DNA from: Mesorhizobium sp. ORS 3359
Lineage (GTDB): Bacteria; Pseudomonadota; Alphaproteobacteria; Rhizobiales; Rhizobiaceae
Assembly: GCA_000824845.1 (NCBI GenBank)
Contig: CCNC01000046.1
Coordinates: 62,001-126,000 of the forward strand
Length of the DNA stretch: 64,000 nucleotides
Direction of reading: 5' to 3'
The notes under the pieces are model-generated. The model did no database searches. It was not told the DNA's origin and saw only the letters and a program-made list of their open reading frames with translations. A program made the translations under genes and the position numbers. This document shows, piece by piece, positions 7,697-15,970 of this stretch. Each line of letters starts with the position of its first letter. Positions within the stretch are counted from its first letter, which is position 1.

Positions 7697-7871
7697 GCGC
7701 CGCGATTGCCGCGTCCAGCACCGCCTTTGGGCAGGTCTCTCCTTCGCGCAGCGCTTCGAACAACGAGGTCACCACGTTTTCCAGCGTTTCGCCGTGATCC
7801 TTCGACAGTTTCGAAGCTGCTTGCGTGAGCGCTTCGAATTCCAAAAGGCTGAGTGGAGAGTGGCGCGTCAT
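7677..7871 (-). CDS. small hypothetical protein (64 aa)
   Basis: A 64-residue helical protein with no family that I recognise. It is preceded by a good ribosome site, GGAGG seven bases before the ATG at 7871. Composition is normal for a soluble protein (LSLLEFEALTQAASKLSKDH), with no membrane segment. Its stop lies inside the end of the convergent DUF768 gene. I call it real mainly on the ribosome site and amino-acid composition. Confidence 0.5.
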   Translation of the reverse strand: MTRHSPLSLLEFEALTQAASKLSKDHGETLENVVTSLFEALREGETCPKAVLDAAIAALTQETR

Positions 7872-8025
7872 GGTTCCTCCATCGCGAGGCGGACGCAGGA
7901 GGCAACCGGACGCTTGCCGCAGTCGTAGAAGGGCAGCGCTTAAGCCTCAATCACATTTGTTGCAGTAAGCAGCCGTTGGTTCTGCCCTGTTGCGGAGCGG
8001 TGGCGAGGCCGGTCGCGCCGCGCAC

Positions 8026-8050
8026 GGAACAAAGGGCGGCCACAGAGGTT
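8026..8050 (+). promoter_or_regulatory. EcfG-type promoter for the 81-aa gene
   Basis: GGAAC, 16 bases, GGTT. The predicted start is near 8057, about 55 bases ahead of the ATG at 8113. Confidence 0.5.
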
Positions 8051-8112
8051 TGGCCCTGCTTCCAACCTGCCCGGAAGCCAGCAGACATCCGACCAAGCGG
8101 AGAAGTTCCTCA

Positions 8113-8358
8113 ATGACGAAGTCGCGCCAAAACGACGATCCTGTGCGATCCCCTCCCAGCAGTGGCAGGACCGGCCGGCAACCAGGAGCGGACAGGGGCT
8201 CGCCGCAAGAAGATCCGGCTGAAGGCTCTCGCAAGGTTGTGGATCGCGAGCTCGCCCGGCAAAAGCCGCCGGCCGGGGCTGATAAGAAGGAGGCCGAGCA
8301 GAGCCTGCGCGACCAAGTCCAGGAAGAGACCGATCTGCCTCAGAAAGGGTCGGCCTGA
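8113..8358 (+). CDS. small hydrophilic disordered protein
   Basis: 81 residues with almost no hydrophobic core, rich in Arg, Gln, Pro, Lys and Glu (RKVVDRELARQKPPAGADKK). It is probably intrinsically disordered. I do not recognise a family. Small disordered proteins are common members of the general stress regulon, and an EcfG-type motif lies upstream. The ATG at 8113 is preceded by GGAGAAG, and the frame is open back to 7990. Confidence 0.5.
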   Translation: MTKSRQNDDPVRSPPSSGRTGRQPGADRGSPQEDPAEGSRKVVDRELARQKPPAGADKKEAEQSLRDQVQEETDLPQKGSA

Positions 8359-8415
8359 TAGCGAGCGGGGCACCACTGTAAAAGTCGCCTACCACCCCCG
8401 CCTTGATTTCCAACC

Positions 8416-9396
8416 ATGACGGCAAAGTCCAGGAAGAACCTGCTTCTGTTGCTTGCGGCTGCCACGATCGGGCTGGCGCTCTACAACAATCGGCTCGCGC
8501 GACGGGCGTTGGCCGCACGCCCGCTCGGGCGCTTCATCCATCTCCGGGGAACGAAGCTGCATTTCCTGGAGGCGGGCCACGGACAACCGCTTCTGCTGTT
8601 GCACGGCAATGGCGCCTCGGCGGAAGACTTCACGACAAGCGGCATCTTCGGCAGGGCCGCCGCCAGATATCGCGTACTTGCCTTCGACAGGCCCGGCTTC
8701 GGCATGAGCCAACGCCCGGCCGGCAGACCTTGGACCGCAGCTGCCCAGGCCGACCTCATCGATGCCGCGGTCGCGAAACTCGGCATCGAGCGCTACATGG
8801 TTGTCGGCCATTCCTGGGGGGCAGCGGTGGCGCTAGAGATGGCGCACCGTCATCCCCGGTCCGTCGCCGGTGTGGTTGTCGTAGCCGGCTATCATTACCC
8901 GACGCCAAGGCTCGCCCTTGCCATCTCCGCGCTGCCGGCGGTTCCGCTGATCGGGACGGTGCTGCGCCACGCGGTGTTGCCTTCGCTGGTCAGGCTGAAC
9001 TGGCGCTGGGCGATGAAGAAGATTTTTCATCCCGCAACGATCGCGATCCCTTTCGCGACAACGACAAGACGGTTGGCGAGCCGGCCCTCGCAGCTGCGAG
9101 CCATCTCCGCTGAATCCTTCCTGATGCTGGCATCGGCATTTTTCCCAAATCGCGGATATGCCGAAATCGCTGTCCCTGTCGGGATAATTGCCGGCGCGGG
9201 CGACCAGCTGTTCGATGCCAAGGCCGAGGCGCTGCGACTGCAAGACGAGATAAGCCATTCGCTTCTGGATATCGTCCCGGGTGCCGGACATATGGTGCAT
9301 CAAAGCAATCCGAAGGCGATCCTAGCGATGATCGACAAGGTTGCGGCTCTTGCCAATATTGGCGACATGGCGAAGCAACCGGCTCGTACGACATGA
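8416..9396 (+). CDS. alpha/beta hydrolase
   Basis: 326 residues. A single N-terminal hydrophobic segment (NLLLLLAAATIGLALY, residues 6-21) should anchor it in or export it through the inner membrane. The hydrolase fold follows: oxyanion motif LLLHGNGASAEDF near residue 62, nucleophile elbow GHSWGAAVA near 132, the acid in IIAGAGDQLFD near 260, and the catalytic His in GAGHMVHQSNP near 292. The full triad is present. The substrate is unknown. It lies 57 bases after the preceding small gene and may share its transcript. Confidence 0.88.
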   Translation: MTAKSRKNLLLLLAAATIGLALYNNRLARRALAARPLGRFIHLRGTKLHFLEAGHGQPLLLLHGNGASAEDFTTSGIFGRAAARYRVLAFDRPGFGMSQRPAGRPWTAAAQADLIDAAVAKLGIERYMVVGHSWGAAVALEMAHRHPRSVAGVVVVAGYHYPTPRLALAISALPAVPLIGTVLRHAVLPSLVRLNWRWAMKKIFHPATIAIPFATTTRRLASRPSQLRAISAESFLMLASAFFPNRGYAEIAVPVGIIAGAGDQLFDAKAEALRLQDEISHSLLDIVPGAGHMVHQSNPKAILAMIDKVAALANIGDMAKQPARTT

Positions 9397-9635
9397 TTGA
9401 GTGCGCGGGCCGCGGAATTAAGTAACACGGCCGAGTTTCGGTGGCTTCCAACGGAGAACCAGCCGCGTTTTTTACCGACAAGAAATTGCAATTCCCGGCC
9501 GGGGTGGAAAAGCCGAACCCTGTCTTCGCGCGCGCCCTGCAGCGGCAATCGGTGGCGCAAATCCCGAACACGGAGGAACTTTCCCGTGGGTGCGGCTTTA
9601 TCATCGTGATTTCAAGCGATTGCAACGAGTGGAAG

Positions 9636-10070
9636 ATGTTGCGCACCGTTGCCCGGCCGTGCCGGGCCCTCCTGCCTCTGCTGGCGCTGGCGCTTGCCTC
9701 CTGCTCCTCGTCTGAAACCGTCGACCAGCAAGCGAAGCTTGCAGCCTCGACGGCACAGTCGGCGGTGCTGGTAAGTGATGCCTGGCTCGCCGGCGCCGCG
9801 CCGTCCCGCTACGCATCGTCCGCCTTGCTATCCTTTGCCGAGACACTCGACGACGCCGGCCGGCAAGTGCAATCGGCGTCTCCGTCCGACCAGGCAAAGC
9901 GGGATACGCTGGCAGAGGCTCTCAGCCGGCTGTCGAACGCGGCAAAGCGGGCCAAGGACGCGGTCGAGGCCGGACAGCGCGCCGGGGCCAGCCAGGCGCA
10001 GCAGGAACTTCGCGCCGCGCAAGGCGACCTCGCCGCCGCCTATCGACAATATTTCTCGCCGGGCCGATGA
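9636..10070 (+). CDS. putative lipoprotein
   Basis: 144 residues with a lipoprotein signal: positive start MLRTVARPCR, hydrophobic core, and lipobox LALASC at about residues 18-23 with Cys as the acylated residue. The mature part is Ala/Gln-rich and helical, probably a coiled coil (ALSRLSNAAKRAKDAVEAGQ). It overlaps the NRAMP-like gene by ATGA, so the two are co-translated and may work together in the envelope. Homologues are not recognised. Upstream, 9575-9599 has GGAAC-N16-CTTT, a weak EcfG-like match. Confidence 0.72.
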   Translation: MLRTVARPCRALLPLLALALASCSSSETVDQQAKLAASTAQSAVLVSDAWLAGAAPSRYASSALLSFAETLDDAGRQVQSASPSDQAKRDTLAEALSRLSNAAKRAKDAVEAGQRAGASQAQQELRAAQGDLAAAYRQYFSPGR

Positions 10071-11287
10071 AGAAGCTGCTCGAGATCTCGCTTGGTGTCG
10101 TCACCAGCGTCGGCGGCTTCCTGGAGGTCGGGTCGATGGCGACGGCGGCACAGGCCGGCGCGCTGTTCGGCTTCCAACTCATCTGGGCGGTGGTGCTCGG
10201 CACCATCTGCATCATCTTCCTGGTCGAGATGGCCGGCCGCTTCGCCGCGGTCAGCCATCACACCATCGCCGATGGCATCCGCGAACGGTTCGGCTTCAAC
10301 GCGTTCATCTGGCCGCTGCTTGTGACCCTGCTGGTCAACTTCCTGGTGCTTTCCGCCGAGATCGGCGGTGTTGCCATCGCCGCCGAGCTTGCCACGGGAA
10401 TCAGCTTCCAATGGTGGGCCTTGCCGGTTGCCTTTCTCGCGTGGCTGCTGCTGTGGAAGGGAACGTTCGGCCTCATCGAGAAAGGGGTGTCGATGCTTGG
10501 CCTCGTCACCCTCTGCTTCGTCGTCGCTGCCGTGATGCTTCGGCCCGAATGGCAAGAGGTGGCTGTCGGCTCCGTGCCGAGCCTGCCGCAACACGACACG
10601 GCGAAATACTGGTTCATGGCCGTCAGCATTCTCGGCGCCTCGATCTCGCCCTACCTTTTCATGTTCTATTCCTCGGGCGCGATCGAGGATCGGTGGGACA
10701 AGAGCTATCTCGGCACCAATCGGGCGATTGCCGGCCTCGGCATGAGCTTCGGTGGGACGATTTCCGTGGGCGTTCTCATCGTGGCCGCGCTCGTGCTTGG
10801 CGCTCATGGCGTTACCGAAGTGGACGACTATAACCAGCTACCATTGATGCTGATCCCGATATTCGGCTTCTGGGGCTTTGTCCTTTTCGTTGCTTCGCTG
10901 GCAATCGCCTGCTTTGGCGCCGCGCTCGAAGTGGCTTTGCAGCAGGCCTATCTCGTCGCACAAGGGTTCGGCTGGAACTGGGGCGAGGACCTCAAGCCCC
11001 GCGACGATCCCGGTTTCAGCCTGGTCTACACGCTGACGCTCTTCCTTGCTGCCGTTCCGATAGCGCTCGGTCTCGACCCGTTGAAGCTCACCATCTTCTC
11101 GATGGCGCTGACCGCGGCGAGCCTGCCGCTGACGGTCGTGCCCTTCCTTTTCCTGCTGAATGACGACCGCTATGTCGGCGAGCACCGCAACGGGGTCGTT
11201 TCGAACGCGGCCGTGATCTTCGTCATCGCGCTCGGCTTCGTGCTGGCGGTGGTGTCCATTCCACTGCAGATATTCGGAGGCACGTGA
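10067..11287 (+). CDS. NRAMP-like divalent metal transporter lacking the DPGN motif
   Basis: 406 residues with about eleven membrane helices in the LeuT-type arrangement of the NRAMP family. The first helix region reads TSVGGFLEVGSMATAAQAG, where classical NRAMP has the metal-binding Asp-Pro-Gly-Asn; here it is Leu-Glu-Val-Gly-Ser. In helix 6 GASISPYLFMFYSSGAIEDR replaces the classical Met-Pro-His. This points to an NRAMP-related protein with altered ion choice. Which ion is moved cannot be told from sequence. It is translationally coupled to the lipoprotein upstream and to the PRC-barrel gene downstream. Confidence 0.8.
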   Translation: MKKLLEISLGVVTSVGGFLEVGSMATAAQAGALFGFQLIWAVVLGTICIIFLVEMAGRFAAVSHHTIADGIRERFGFNAFIWPLLVTLLVNFLVLSAEIGGVAIAAELATGISFQWWALPVAFLAWLLLWKGTFGLIEKGVSMLGLVTLCFVVAAVMLRPEWQEVAVGSVPSLPQHDTAKYWFMAVSILGASISPYLFMFYSSGAIEDRWDKSYLGTNRAIAGLGMSFGGTISVGVLIVAALVLGAHGVTEVDDYNQLPLMLIPIFGFWGFVLFVASLAIACFGAALEVALQQAYLVAQGFGWNWGEDLKPRDDPGFSLVYTLTLFLAAVPIALGLDPLKLTIFSMALTAASLPLTVVPFLFLLNDDRYVGEHRNGVVSNAAVIFVIALGFVLAVVSIPLQIFGGT

Positions 11288-11646
11288 TGCAGTTGCTGCG
11301 CGACATACTGGACAAGCAGGTCGTCGATCGCGAGCAGGTCAAGATCGGCAAGGTGGATAGCATTGTCGCCGAGCTGAAGCCGGGCAAGCCGCCCAGGGTA
11401 AGCGCCGTTGAACTCGGCTCGATCGCGCTGGCGCGACGGCTTGGCTCGGCGCCCGCAAGCTGGACCGCGAAGCTCGCGGCAAGGCTGACCGGCAGACAGC
11501 AGGCACGGCCGCACCGGATCGCCTGGAACAAGGTGCGCGACATCGGCGTCGACATAGAATTCGATATCGACGTCCGCCGGACGAGGATCTTCGCCTGGCA
11601 GGACTGGCTGCGCGACCATGTCGTCGGCCGAATCCCCGGAGCGTGA
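11287..11646 (+). CDS. PRC-barrel-like protein
   Basis: 119 residues. A beta-strand-rich first half (VKIGKVDSIVAELKPGKPPR, then VELGSIALARRLG) and a later HRIAWNKVRDIGVDIEFDID resemble a paired PRC-barrel arrangement, similar to the next gene. The start is the ATG at 11287, which overlaps the transporter stop as TGATG; a GTG one codon earlier is possible. PRC barrels are small interaction domains, here probably linked to the metal transporter. Family assignment is moderate. Confidence 0.6.
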   Translation: MQLLRDILDKQVVDREQVKIGKVDSIVAELKPGKPPRVSAVELGSIALARRLGSAPASWTAKLAARLTGRQQARPHRIAWNKVRDIGVDIEFDIDVRRTRIFAWQDWLRDHVVGRIPGA

Positions 11647-11978
11647 GCATGGCGACCGTGCACCTCGATCACCTTGCCGGCAGGCGCGTGTTCTCCGAGC
11701 ACGGCAGGAGCATCGGCTATGTCGAGGAGATCATCGCCGAGCGGGACGGCAGGGACCTTGTCGTCACCGAATTCCATGTCGGGATCTTCGCCGCGTTCGA
11801 GCGCTTGTCCGCTTCGACTATCGGCACCGCCTTGCTCGACTTCTTCGCGTTGCGGCGACGTGAAGGCCTTTATCGCATTCCTTGGGACAAGCTCGATATT
11901 TCCGATCCGACGCGCCCTAGCCTCCTCTGCTCCGACGCGGAGCTTGCCGCTTTCAAGGCGCGGCCCGAGGACAAATGA
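11643..11978 (+). CDS. PRC-barrel domain protein
   Basis: 111 residues. The N-terminal strand pattern LAGRRVFSEHGRSIGYVEEI is a good PRC-barrel signature, and EGLYRIPWDKLDISDPTRP resembles the motif in the preceding gene. The GTG at 11643 overlaps the upstream stop (GTGA); an ATG two codons later is an alternative. Fourth member of an overlapping unit (lipoprotein, transporter, two PRC-barrel proteins), which suggests a transporter with two cytoplasmic partners. Confidence 0.68.
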   Translation: MSMATVHLDHLAGRRVFSEHGRSIGYVEEIIAERDGRDLVVTEFHVGIFAAFERLSASTIGTALLDFFALRRREGLYRIPWDKLDISDPTRPSLLCSDAELAAFKARPEDK

Positions 11979-12006
11979 CGATTTGCTAAAAAGCTGCCCG
12001 TGCGGG

Positions 12007-12031
12007 GGAACATAGCAGCCGGCGCGAAGTT
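12007..12031 (+). promoter_or_regulatory. EcfG-type promoter for the 12.0-14.0 kb envelope operon
   Basis: GGAAC, 16 bases, AGTT. The predicted start is about 12038, followed by GGAGGAGG and the ATG at 12058. It would serve the 24-residue peptide and the three genes downstream. Confidence 0.5.
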
Positions 12032-12057
12032 GGGACTGGCATGGAGGAGGCTGCGCC

Positions 12058-12132
12058 ATGAACAGTGTCATCTATCTCATCGGTCTGATCGTCGTTGTCC
12101 TCGCGGTGCTTTCCTTTCTCGGTTTTCACTAG
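12058..12132 (+). CDS. 24-residue single-span membrane peptide
   Basis: The peptide starts MNSVIYLIGLIVVVLAVLSF and ends LGFH. It is almost entirely one membrane helix. A textbook ribosome site, GGAGGAGG, lies eight bases before the ATG at 12058. The stop TAG is itself part of the next gene's ribosome site (TAGGAGG, then the ATG at 12141). Position, spacing and composition support a real gene, too short for ordinary gene callers. The function is unknown. It leads an operon of envelope proteins. Confidence 0.7.
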   Translation: MNSVIYLIGLIVVVLAVLSFLGFH

Positions 12133-12140
12133 GAGGCATT

Positions 12141-12755
12141 ATGCAGCGCGAGAACGATCGGGGCCGCGAGCCCGCCGACTTTGCTAGGGCAAAGGACGAA
12201 GTTTCCGACAGGATCCAGGAAGAAACGCAAAGCGCCGGAGAGGCGCTCCACGATGCCCGCGACGAGGCTGCGCGCAGGGCCGGCGCGTATGCGGCCGAAG
12301 CCCAGCAGGCCGTCGCCGAAAAAGCCGAGCAGACGCAGCGCGATATCGGATCGAGCCTGTCCGCTTTCGGCGGCGCCCTGCGCGCCGCGAGCGATCACCT
12401 GGCCGACAGCGATCAGAGCGCGGCCTCGCAATTCATGCAGGAGGCCGCGAGCGGGCTGGAACGGCTGTCCTCCTCGTTGAAGGAAAAGCCGTTCGGACAG
12501 GTCCTCGAAGACGTCCAGTCCTTTGGCCGCCAGAATCCTGGAGCGCTTCTTGCCGGTTCGGTTCTGGCGGGACTGGCGCTTGGCCGATTCATCAAGGCTT
12601 CGCCGCCAGGAAACCACCGCCAGACGCAGGGCGCGGCCACGCCTGGATCTCCCAGCCAAACAGGCACGGGAACGAGCGCCGGCCGGGATGACGCTCCAGC
12701 CAACTGGGGTTCCGACGGCGGCATACCGGGGAACGCAGCGGAGCTGAAGAAATGA
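12141..12755 (+). CDS. amphipathic-helix stress protein with C-terminal membrane segment
   Basis: 204 residues. Residues 15-130 are a long Ala/Glu/Gln/Arg-rich amphipathic helix (ARRAGAYAAEAQQAVAEKAE), resembling apolipoprotein or LEA-type proteins. A Gly-rich hydrophobic span follows at about 136-152 (NPGALLAGSVLAGLALGRF), a pattern seen in YtxH/DUF883-like proteins. The last 45 residues are a disordered Gly/Thr/Ser tail. The ATG at 12141 has TAGGAGG upstream. It overlaps the holin-like gene by ATGA. It is probably an inner-membrane-associated stress protein. Confidence 0.6.
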   Translation: MQRENDRGREPADFARAKDEVSDRIQEETQSAGEALHDARDEAARRAGAYAAEAQQAVAEKAEQTQRDIGSSLSAFGGALRAASDHLADSDQSAASQFMQEAASGLERLSSSLKEKPFGQVLEDVQSFGRQNPGALLAGSVLAGLALGRFIKASPPGNHRQTQGAATPGSPSQTGTGTSAGRDDAPANWGSDGGIPGNAAELKK

Positions 12756-13144
12756 GCACTCACGATAATCCAAGTCTCGGCACATTGGTCGCCGATCTGG
12801 CGCAACAGGTGAGCAGGCTCGTGCAAACGGAGGCCAGGCTCCTAAGAGCGGAAATCTCGGAGAGCGCGACCAAGGCCGGCGCAGGCGCCGTCGAGGTGCT
12901 GGGCGGTGCGATATGCCTGCTCGCGGCGCTTTTGGTCTTGTTGCAGGCGCTTGTCATCGCCCTGGCCCGCCTCGGTCTGGGCGCCGGGTGGTCCGCCTTG
13001 CTCGTCGGTGTGGTGGTTGCCGTTCTGGGCGTGATCCTGTTGCGGACGGGCATGGCAAGCATGGCGCCCTCCGAGCTCGCGCCGGACCGTACACAAGAAC
13101 AGCTCAAGCGTGACGTGAACGTGATCAAGGAACAAGCGAGATGA
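12752..13144 (+). CDS. phage-holin-superfamily (DUF1469-type) membrane protein
   Basis: 130 residues. An N-terminal amphipathic helix (TLVADLAQQVSRLVQTEARL) precedes two adjacent membrane spans (about residues 48-70 and 76-98), and the tail is charged (RDVNVIKEQAR). This is the layout of the putative holin superfamily III found in chromosomal, non-phage settings. No lysis genes are near, so a phage role is unlikely. It overlaps both neighbours by four bases. Confidence 0.78.
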   Translation: MSTHDNPSLGTLVADLAQQVSRLVQTEARLLRAEISESATKAGAGAVEVLGGAICLLAALLVLLQALVIALARLGLGAGWSALLVGVVVAVLGVILLRTGMASMAPSELAPDRTQEQLKRDVNVIKEQAR

Positions 13145-13992
13145 CCGAGAAATCCGCAGCCGAGCTCGAACGCGAGGCGGAAGCCACGCGCGCAAGGGTG
13201 GTGGCGACCGCCGACTCCATTCGCGACAAGATGACCCCCGGCCAGCTCTTCGACGAGTTCACTGGGCTTTTCAGGAATGGCACAGGCTCCGACATGCTCC
13301 ACAACCTGAAGGTCCAGGTTCGGGACAATCCGTTGCCCCTGACCGTGATCGGCGCGGGCCTGGCCTGGCTGATGTTGGGCAGTGGCGCTTCGACCGCGTC
13401 GGTTGGTGCCGATGGCGTGACGCGGCGCGGTCCCGGGCTCGATCACGGTGCATTCGGTGCGGGAATGGGTTCCAGGGTCTCGGATGCGGCCGACTCTGCT
13501 GGCGAAGCGGCCGCATCTGTCTCGGGAATGGCAAGCGAAGCTGCCGGTAGAGTATCGGACATGGCAAGCAGCGCTGCGGACACGCTTGCGAGCTCGGCGT
13601 CAGCGACGGCCGATTTGGCGACGAGCGCCGGCCGGTCCGCGCACAATCTGCTTCAGGACCAGCCTCTCGCCGCGGCCGTCGTCGGCCTCGCCATTGGAGC
13701 AGCGATCGGAGCCATGCTGCCCCACACGGAACTCGAGGACGAGCAATTGGGCGGCTATCGCGAGAAGCTTCGGGACACTGCCGAAGAGACTTTGAAAGAA
13801 GGCCTCGACGCCGCAAAGCAAGTTGCGGCCGAAGCCTACCAGACGGCGAGCGACGAAGCCGGACGGCTGGCGTCAAACGAGGGGACGCTGGCCGACAAGG
13901 TCGGCGGTGTCGTCAAGGCCGCGGCCGACAAGACCGACGAGTCGGTGCGCGAGAAGCTCTCCAGTTCCGATACGTCCTCCCGGAAATCGTAA
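13141..13992 (+). CDS. DUF3618 family protein
   Basis: 283 residues. The N-terminal region has the DUF3618 pattern: ELEREAEATRARVVATADSI, then PGQLFDEFTG, then VRDNPLPLTVIGAGLAWLML with a membrane-associated helix (about residues 62-80). The middle is built of short Ala/Ser-rich repeats (SGMASEAAGRVSDMASSAAD), then a second hydrophobic Gly/Ala segment near residue 178 and a helical C-terminus. Some rhizobial members are named nutrient-deprivation-induced proteins. It is the last gene of the overlapping 12.0-14.0 kb operon. Confidence 0.78.
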   Translation: MTEKSAAELEREAEATRARVVATADSIRDKMTPGQLFDEFTGLFRNGTGSDMLHNLKVQVRDNPLPLTVIGAGLAWLMLGSGASTASVGADGVTRRGPGLDHGAFGAGMGSRVSDAADSAGEAAASVSGMASEAAGRVSDMASSAADTLASSASATADLATSAGRSAHNLLQDQPLAAAVVGLAIGAAIGAMLPHTELEDEQLGGYREKLRDTAEETLKEGLDAAKQVAAEAYQTASDEAGRLASNEGTLADKVGGVVKAAADKTDESVREKLSSSDTSSRKS

Positions 13993-14009
13993 CCGGAACT
14001 CACGTTCAA

Positions 14010-14034
14010 GGAACAATGCACGCCACCGGCGGTT
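14010..14034 (+). promoter_or_regulatory. EcfG-type promoter for the second DUF892 gene
   Basis: GGAAC, 16 bases, GGTT. The predicted start is near 14041, 25 bases ahead of the ATG at 14066, with GGAGA between. Confidence 0.55.
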
Positions 14035-14065
14035 CGGGCGGCGTCAGATCGATGGAGACACTAAA

Positions 14066-14575
14066 ATGGCTGAATCGCGCGAATGGCTTGTCCAATGGTT
14101 GAGGGACGCTCACGCCATGGAGGAGCAGGCAGAGACAATGCTGTCGGGACAATTGAGCCGGATCGAGAGTTACCCTCAGCTCAGTGAGCGAATTCGCGCT
14201 CATCTGGAAGAGACGAAAGAGCAGACGAGGCGGCTGAAGAGCTGCCTGGACGGGCTCGACGAAGGGTCGTCCATGCTGAAGGATGCAGGCGGCAAGCTGA
14301 CCGCCACGGCGCAGTCGATCAGTGGCGTGTTTGCCGGCGACGAAGTCATGAAGGGCTCGCTGGCGAGCTACACTTTCGAACATATGGAAATCGCCTCCTA
14401 CACGATACTCATCGCCGCGGCGAGTGCCGCGGGCGAGGCCCAGATTGCCCGCGTGTGCGAACAGAACTTGCGTGAGGAGGAAGCGATGGCCGAGTGGCTG
14501 AAGAGCAACCTGCCGCAGGTCACAGAACAATTCCTGGCGCGGGCAGACACGGACAGCGACAGCGCGAAACGCTGA
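14066..14575 (+). CDS. ferritin-like DUF892 protein
   Basis: 169 residues. The opening WLVQWLRDAHAMEEQAETML and the later helices (ERIRAHLEETKEQTRRLKSC, YTFEHMEIASYTILIAAA, EQNLREEEAMAEWLKSNLP) follow the four-helix DUF892 ferritin-like pattern, with Glu and His residues suited to a di-iron centre. It is distantly related to the protein at 5392-5910. It carries its own EcfG-type promoter. A stress-protective role is likely from the family; the biochemistry is unknown. Confidence 0.85.
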   Translation: MAESREWLVQWLRDAHAMEEQAETMLSGQLSRIESYPQLSERIRAHLEETKEQTRRLKSCLDGLDEGSSMLKDAGGKLTATAQSISGVFAGDEVMKGSLASYTFEHMEIASYTILIAAASAAGEAQIARVCEQNLREEEAMAEWLKSNLPQVTEQFLARADTDSDSAKR

Positions 14576-14651
14576 TTTTGGAAGCAGGAATAATCGGAGG
14601 TTCCACAAGTTGGAGCCCAGGTTGGTCCTCCCACCACCGGTCTAGGCTCCA

Positions 14652-14680
14652 AGCCCGTCCTGCCTTCAGCAGGGCGGGCT
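14652..14680. terminator. strong hairpin after the DUF892 gene
   Basis: A 12-bp stem, AGCCCGTCCTGC with GCAGGGCGGGCT (one G-T pair), and a five-base loop. It sits 76 bases after the stop at 14575 and before the ABC operon at 14750. There is no run of T after it, so it is either a terminator without a classical tail or an RNA end-stabiliser. Confidence 0.45.
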
Positions 14681-14749
14681 CGACTCGGTTTGCCGTCAAG
14701 GAACATTCCTTGCTGAAAATCATTAGGTCGCTGCGGTCCTGGAGTTTCC

Positions 14750-15970
14750 GTGGCGATTTCGAACATCCAACTTGGCTTGCTCGACCTGAGCCGGACGAGG
14801 CTGGCGCTGGCGTTTGTGGGTCTGCTCGCCATTGCCGTCCCCGCGCACGCCGAGCCGCAGACGATGGTGATTGGCTATCTCGGCGAACAGCGCAAACTGC
14901 CTCTACCCCTGGGGCCGTTGGACGAGGCCGTCACAGACGATGGCCTGCAGGGCGCGAGGCTGGGGATCGCTGACGACGCCGGCACGGGCCGCTTTCTCGG
15001 CCAGCAATTTCGTCTGCAAGAAAGGGTCCTCAAACCGGGCGAAGCACCTGCCGAAGCTGTCAACGCGTTCGCGGCCGCCGGCATCAGCTTCGTCGTTGCC
15101 GATCTCGATGCCGCGCAATTGCTGCAGGCGAGCGCAGCGCCCGGTGCCGAGCGAATGACGCTGTTCAACAGCCGCGACCCTGATGACAGCCTGCGTCAGG
15201 AGAATTGCCGAAGAAACGTTCTGCACACCGTTCCGAGCCGCGCCATGCTGGCCGACGCCCTCGCGCAATACCTGGTCTGGAAAGGCTGGCAGCACTGGTT
15301 CCTGCTGACTGGTCCGCATCCCGACGACCTGGCCATGGCGGCGGCCTTTCGGCGGGCAGCGGCGCGTTTCGGGGCGCAGATCACCATCGACAAACCTTGG
15401 ACGTTCCGGCCCGCCAACGGCCGCGCCGACACCGGACATGTCACGCTCCAGACCGAGATCCCTGCCGCAACGCAGGTCGGCGACTATGATGTTCTGGTCG
15501 TCGCCGACGAAGCCGACGAATTCGGCGCTTATCTCGACGGGCGCACCGCCTTGCCGAGGACGGTGGCCGGCACGCAAGGGCTGGTCGCCACCGGCTGGAG
15601 CGCGGTCGACGAAGAATGGGGCGCCACGCAACTCCAGGACCGCTTTCACAAGCTGGCCGGACGCTGGATGCTGCCCAGCGACTACGCCGCCTGGCTGGCG
15701 GTCAGAAGCGTCGGCGAGGCGGCAACGCGGCTGCACAGCCTCGATCCGACCGCCATCGCAAAGTACTTGCGCAGCGACGATTTCCTGCTCGCCGGCTTCA
15801 AGGGGCAAGGGCTGAGTTTCCGTCCGTGGGACGGGCAGATGCGCCAGCCCATTTTGATCGCGGGCCCCCGGCTGCTCGTTTCCAGTTCGCCACAACCGGG
15901 TTTTCTGCATCAGCGCACCCCGCTCGACACTCTGGGCATCGATCTGGAGGAGAGCGCATGCAAATTCTGA
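14750..15970 (+). CDS. periplasmic binding protein of the PQQ-dependent alcohol dehydrogenase ABC system
   Basis: 406 residues with a Sec signal (hydrophobic core LALAFVGLLAIAVPAHAE, cleavage near residue 35). The mature protein has the fold of branched-chain-amino-acid-type binding proteins: VIGYLGEQRKLPLPLGP at the start, ARLGIADDAGTGRFLGQQF, and a second domain DYDVLVVADEADEFGAYL. This matches my memory of TIGR03863, a binding-protein family found only beside quinoprotein alcohol dehydrogenases. The ligand is unknown. The GTG at 14750 starts the frame. It overlaps the next gene by 13 bases and heads a four-gene operon. Confidence 0.82.
   Translation: MAISNIQLGLLDLSRTRLALAFVGLLAIAVPAHAEPQTMVIGYLGEQRKLPLPLGPLDEAVTDDGLQGARLGIADDAGTGRFLGQQFRLQERVLKPGEAPAEAVNAFAAAGISFVVADLDAAQLLQASAAPGAERMTLFNSRDPDDSLRQENCRRNVLHTVPSRAMLADALAQYLVWKGWQHWFLLTGPHPDDLAMAAAFRRAAARFGAQITIDKPWTFRPANGRADTGHVTLQTEIPAATQVGDYDVLVVADEADEFGAYLDGRTALPRTVAGTQGLVATGWSAVDEEWGATQLQDRFHKLAGRWMLPSDYAAWLAVRSVGEAATRLHSLDPTAIAKYLRSDDFLLAGFKGQGLSFRPWDGQMRQPILIAGPRLLVSSSPQPGFLHQRTPLDTLGIDLEESACKF

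Noticed and set aside
9575..9599. GGAAC-N16-CTTT upstream of the lipoprotein gene
   Set aside because: The -10 element deviates at the conserved G; too weak to list as a feature.
12752..13144. Prophage holin
   Set aside because: No endolysin, capsid or integrase gene is near; the neighbours are stress and envelope genes, so this is the chromosomal holin-like family.
14700..14724. GGAAC-N16-CATT upstream of the PQQ ABC operon
   Set aside because: The -10 element is CATT, not CGTT, so the match is incomplete. A regulatory link to the xoxF operon remains possible but is not supported.
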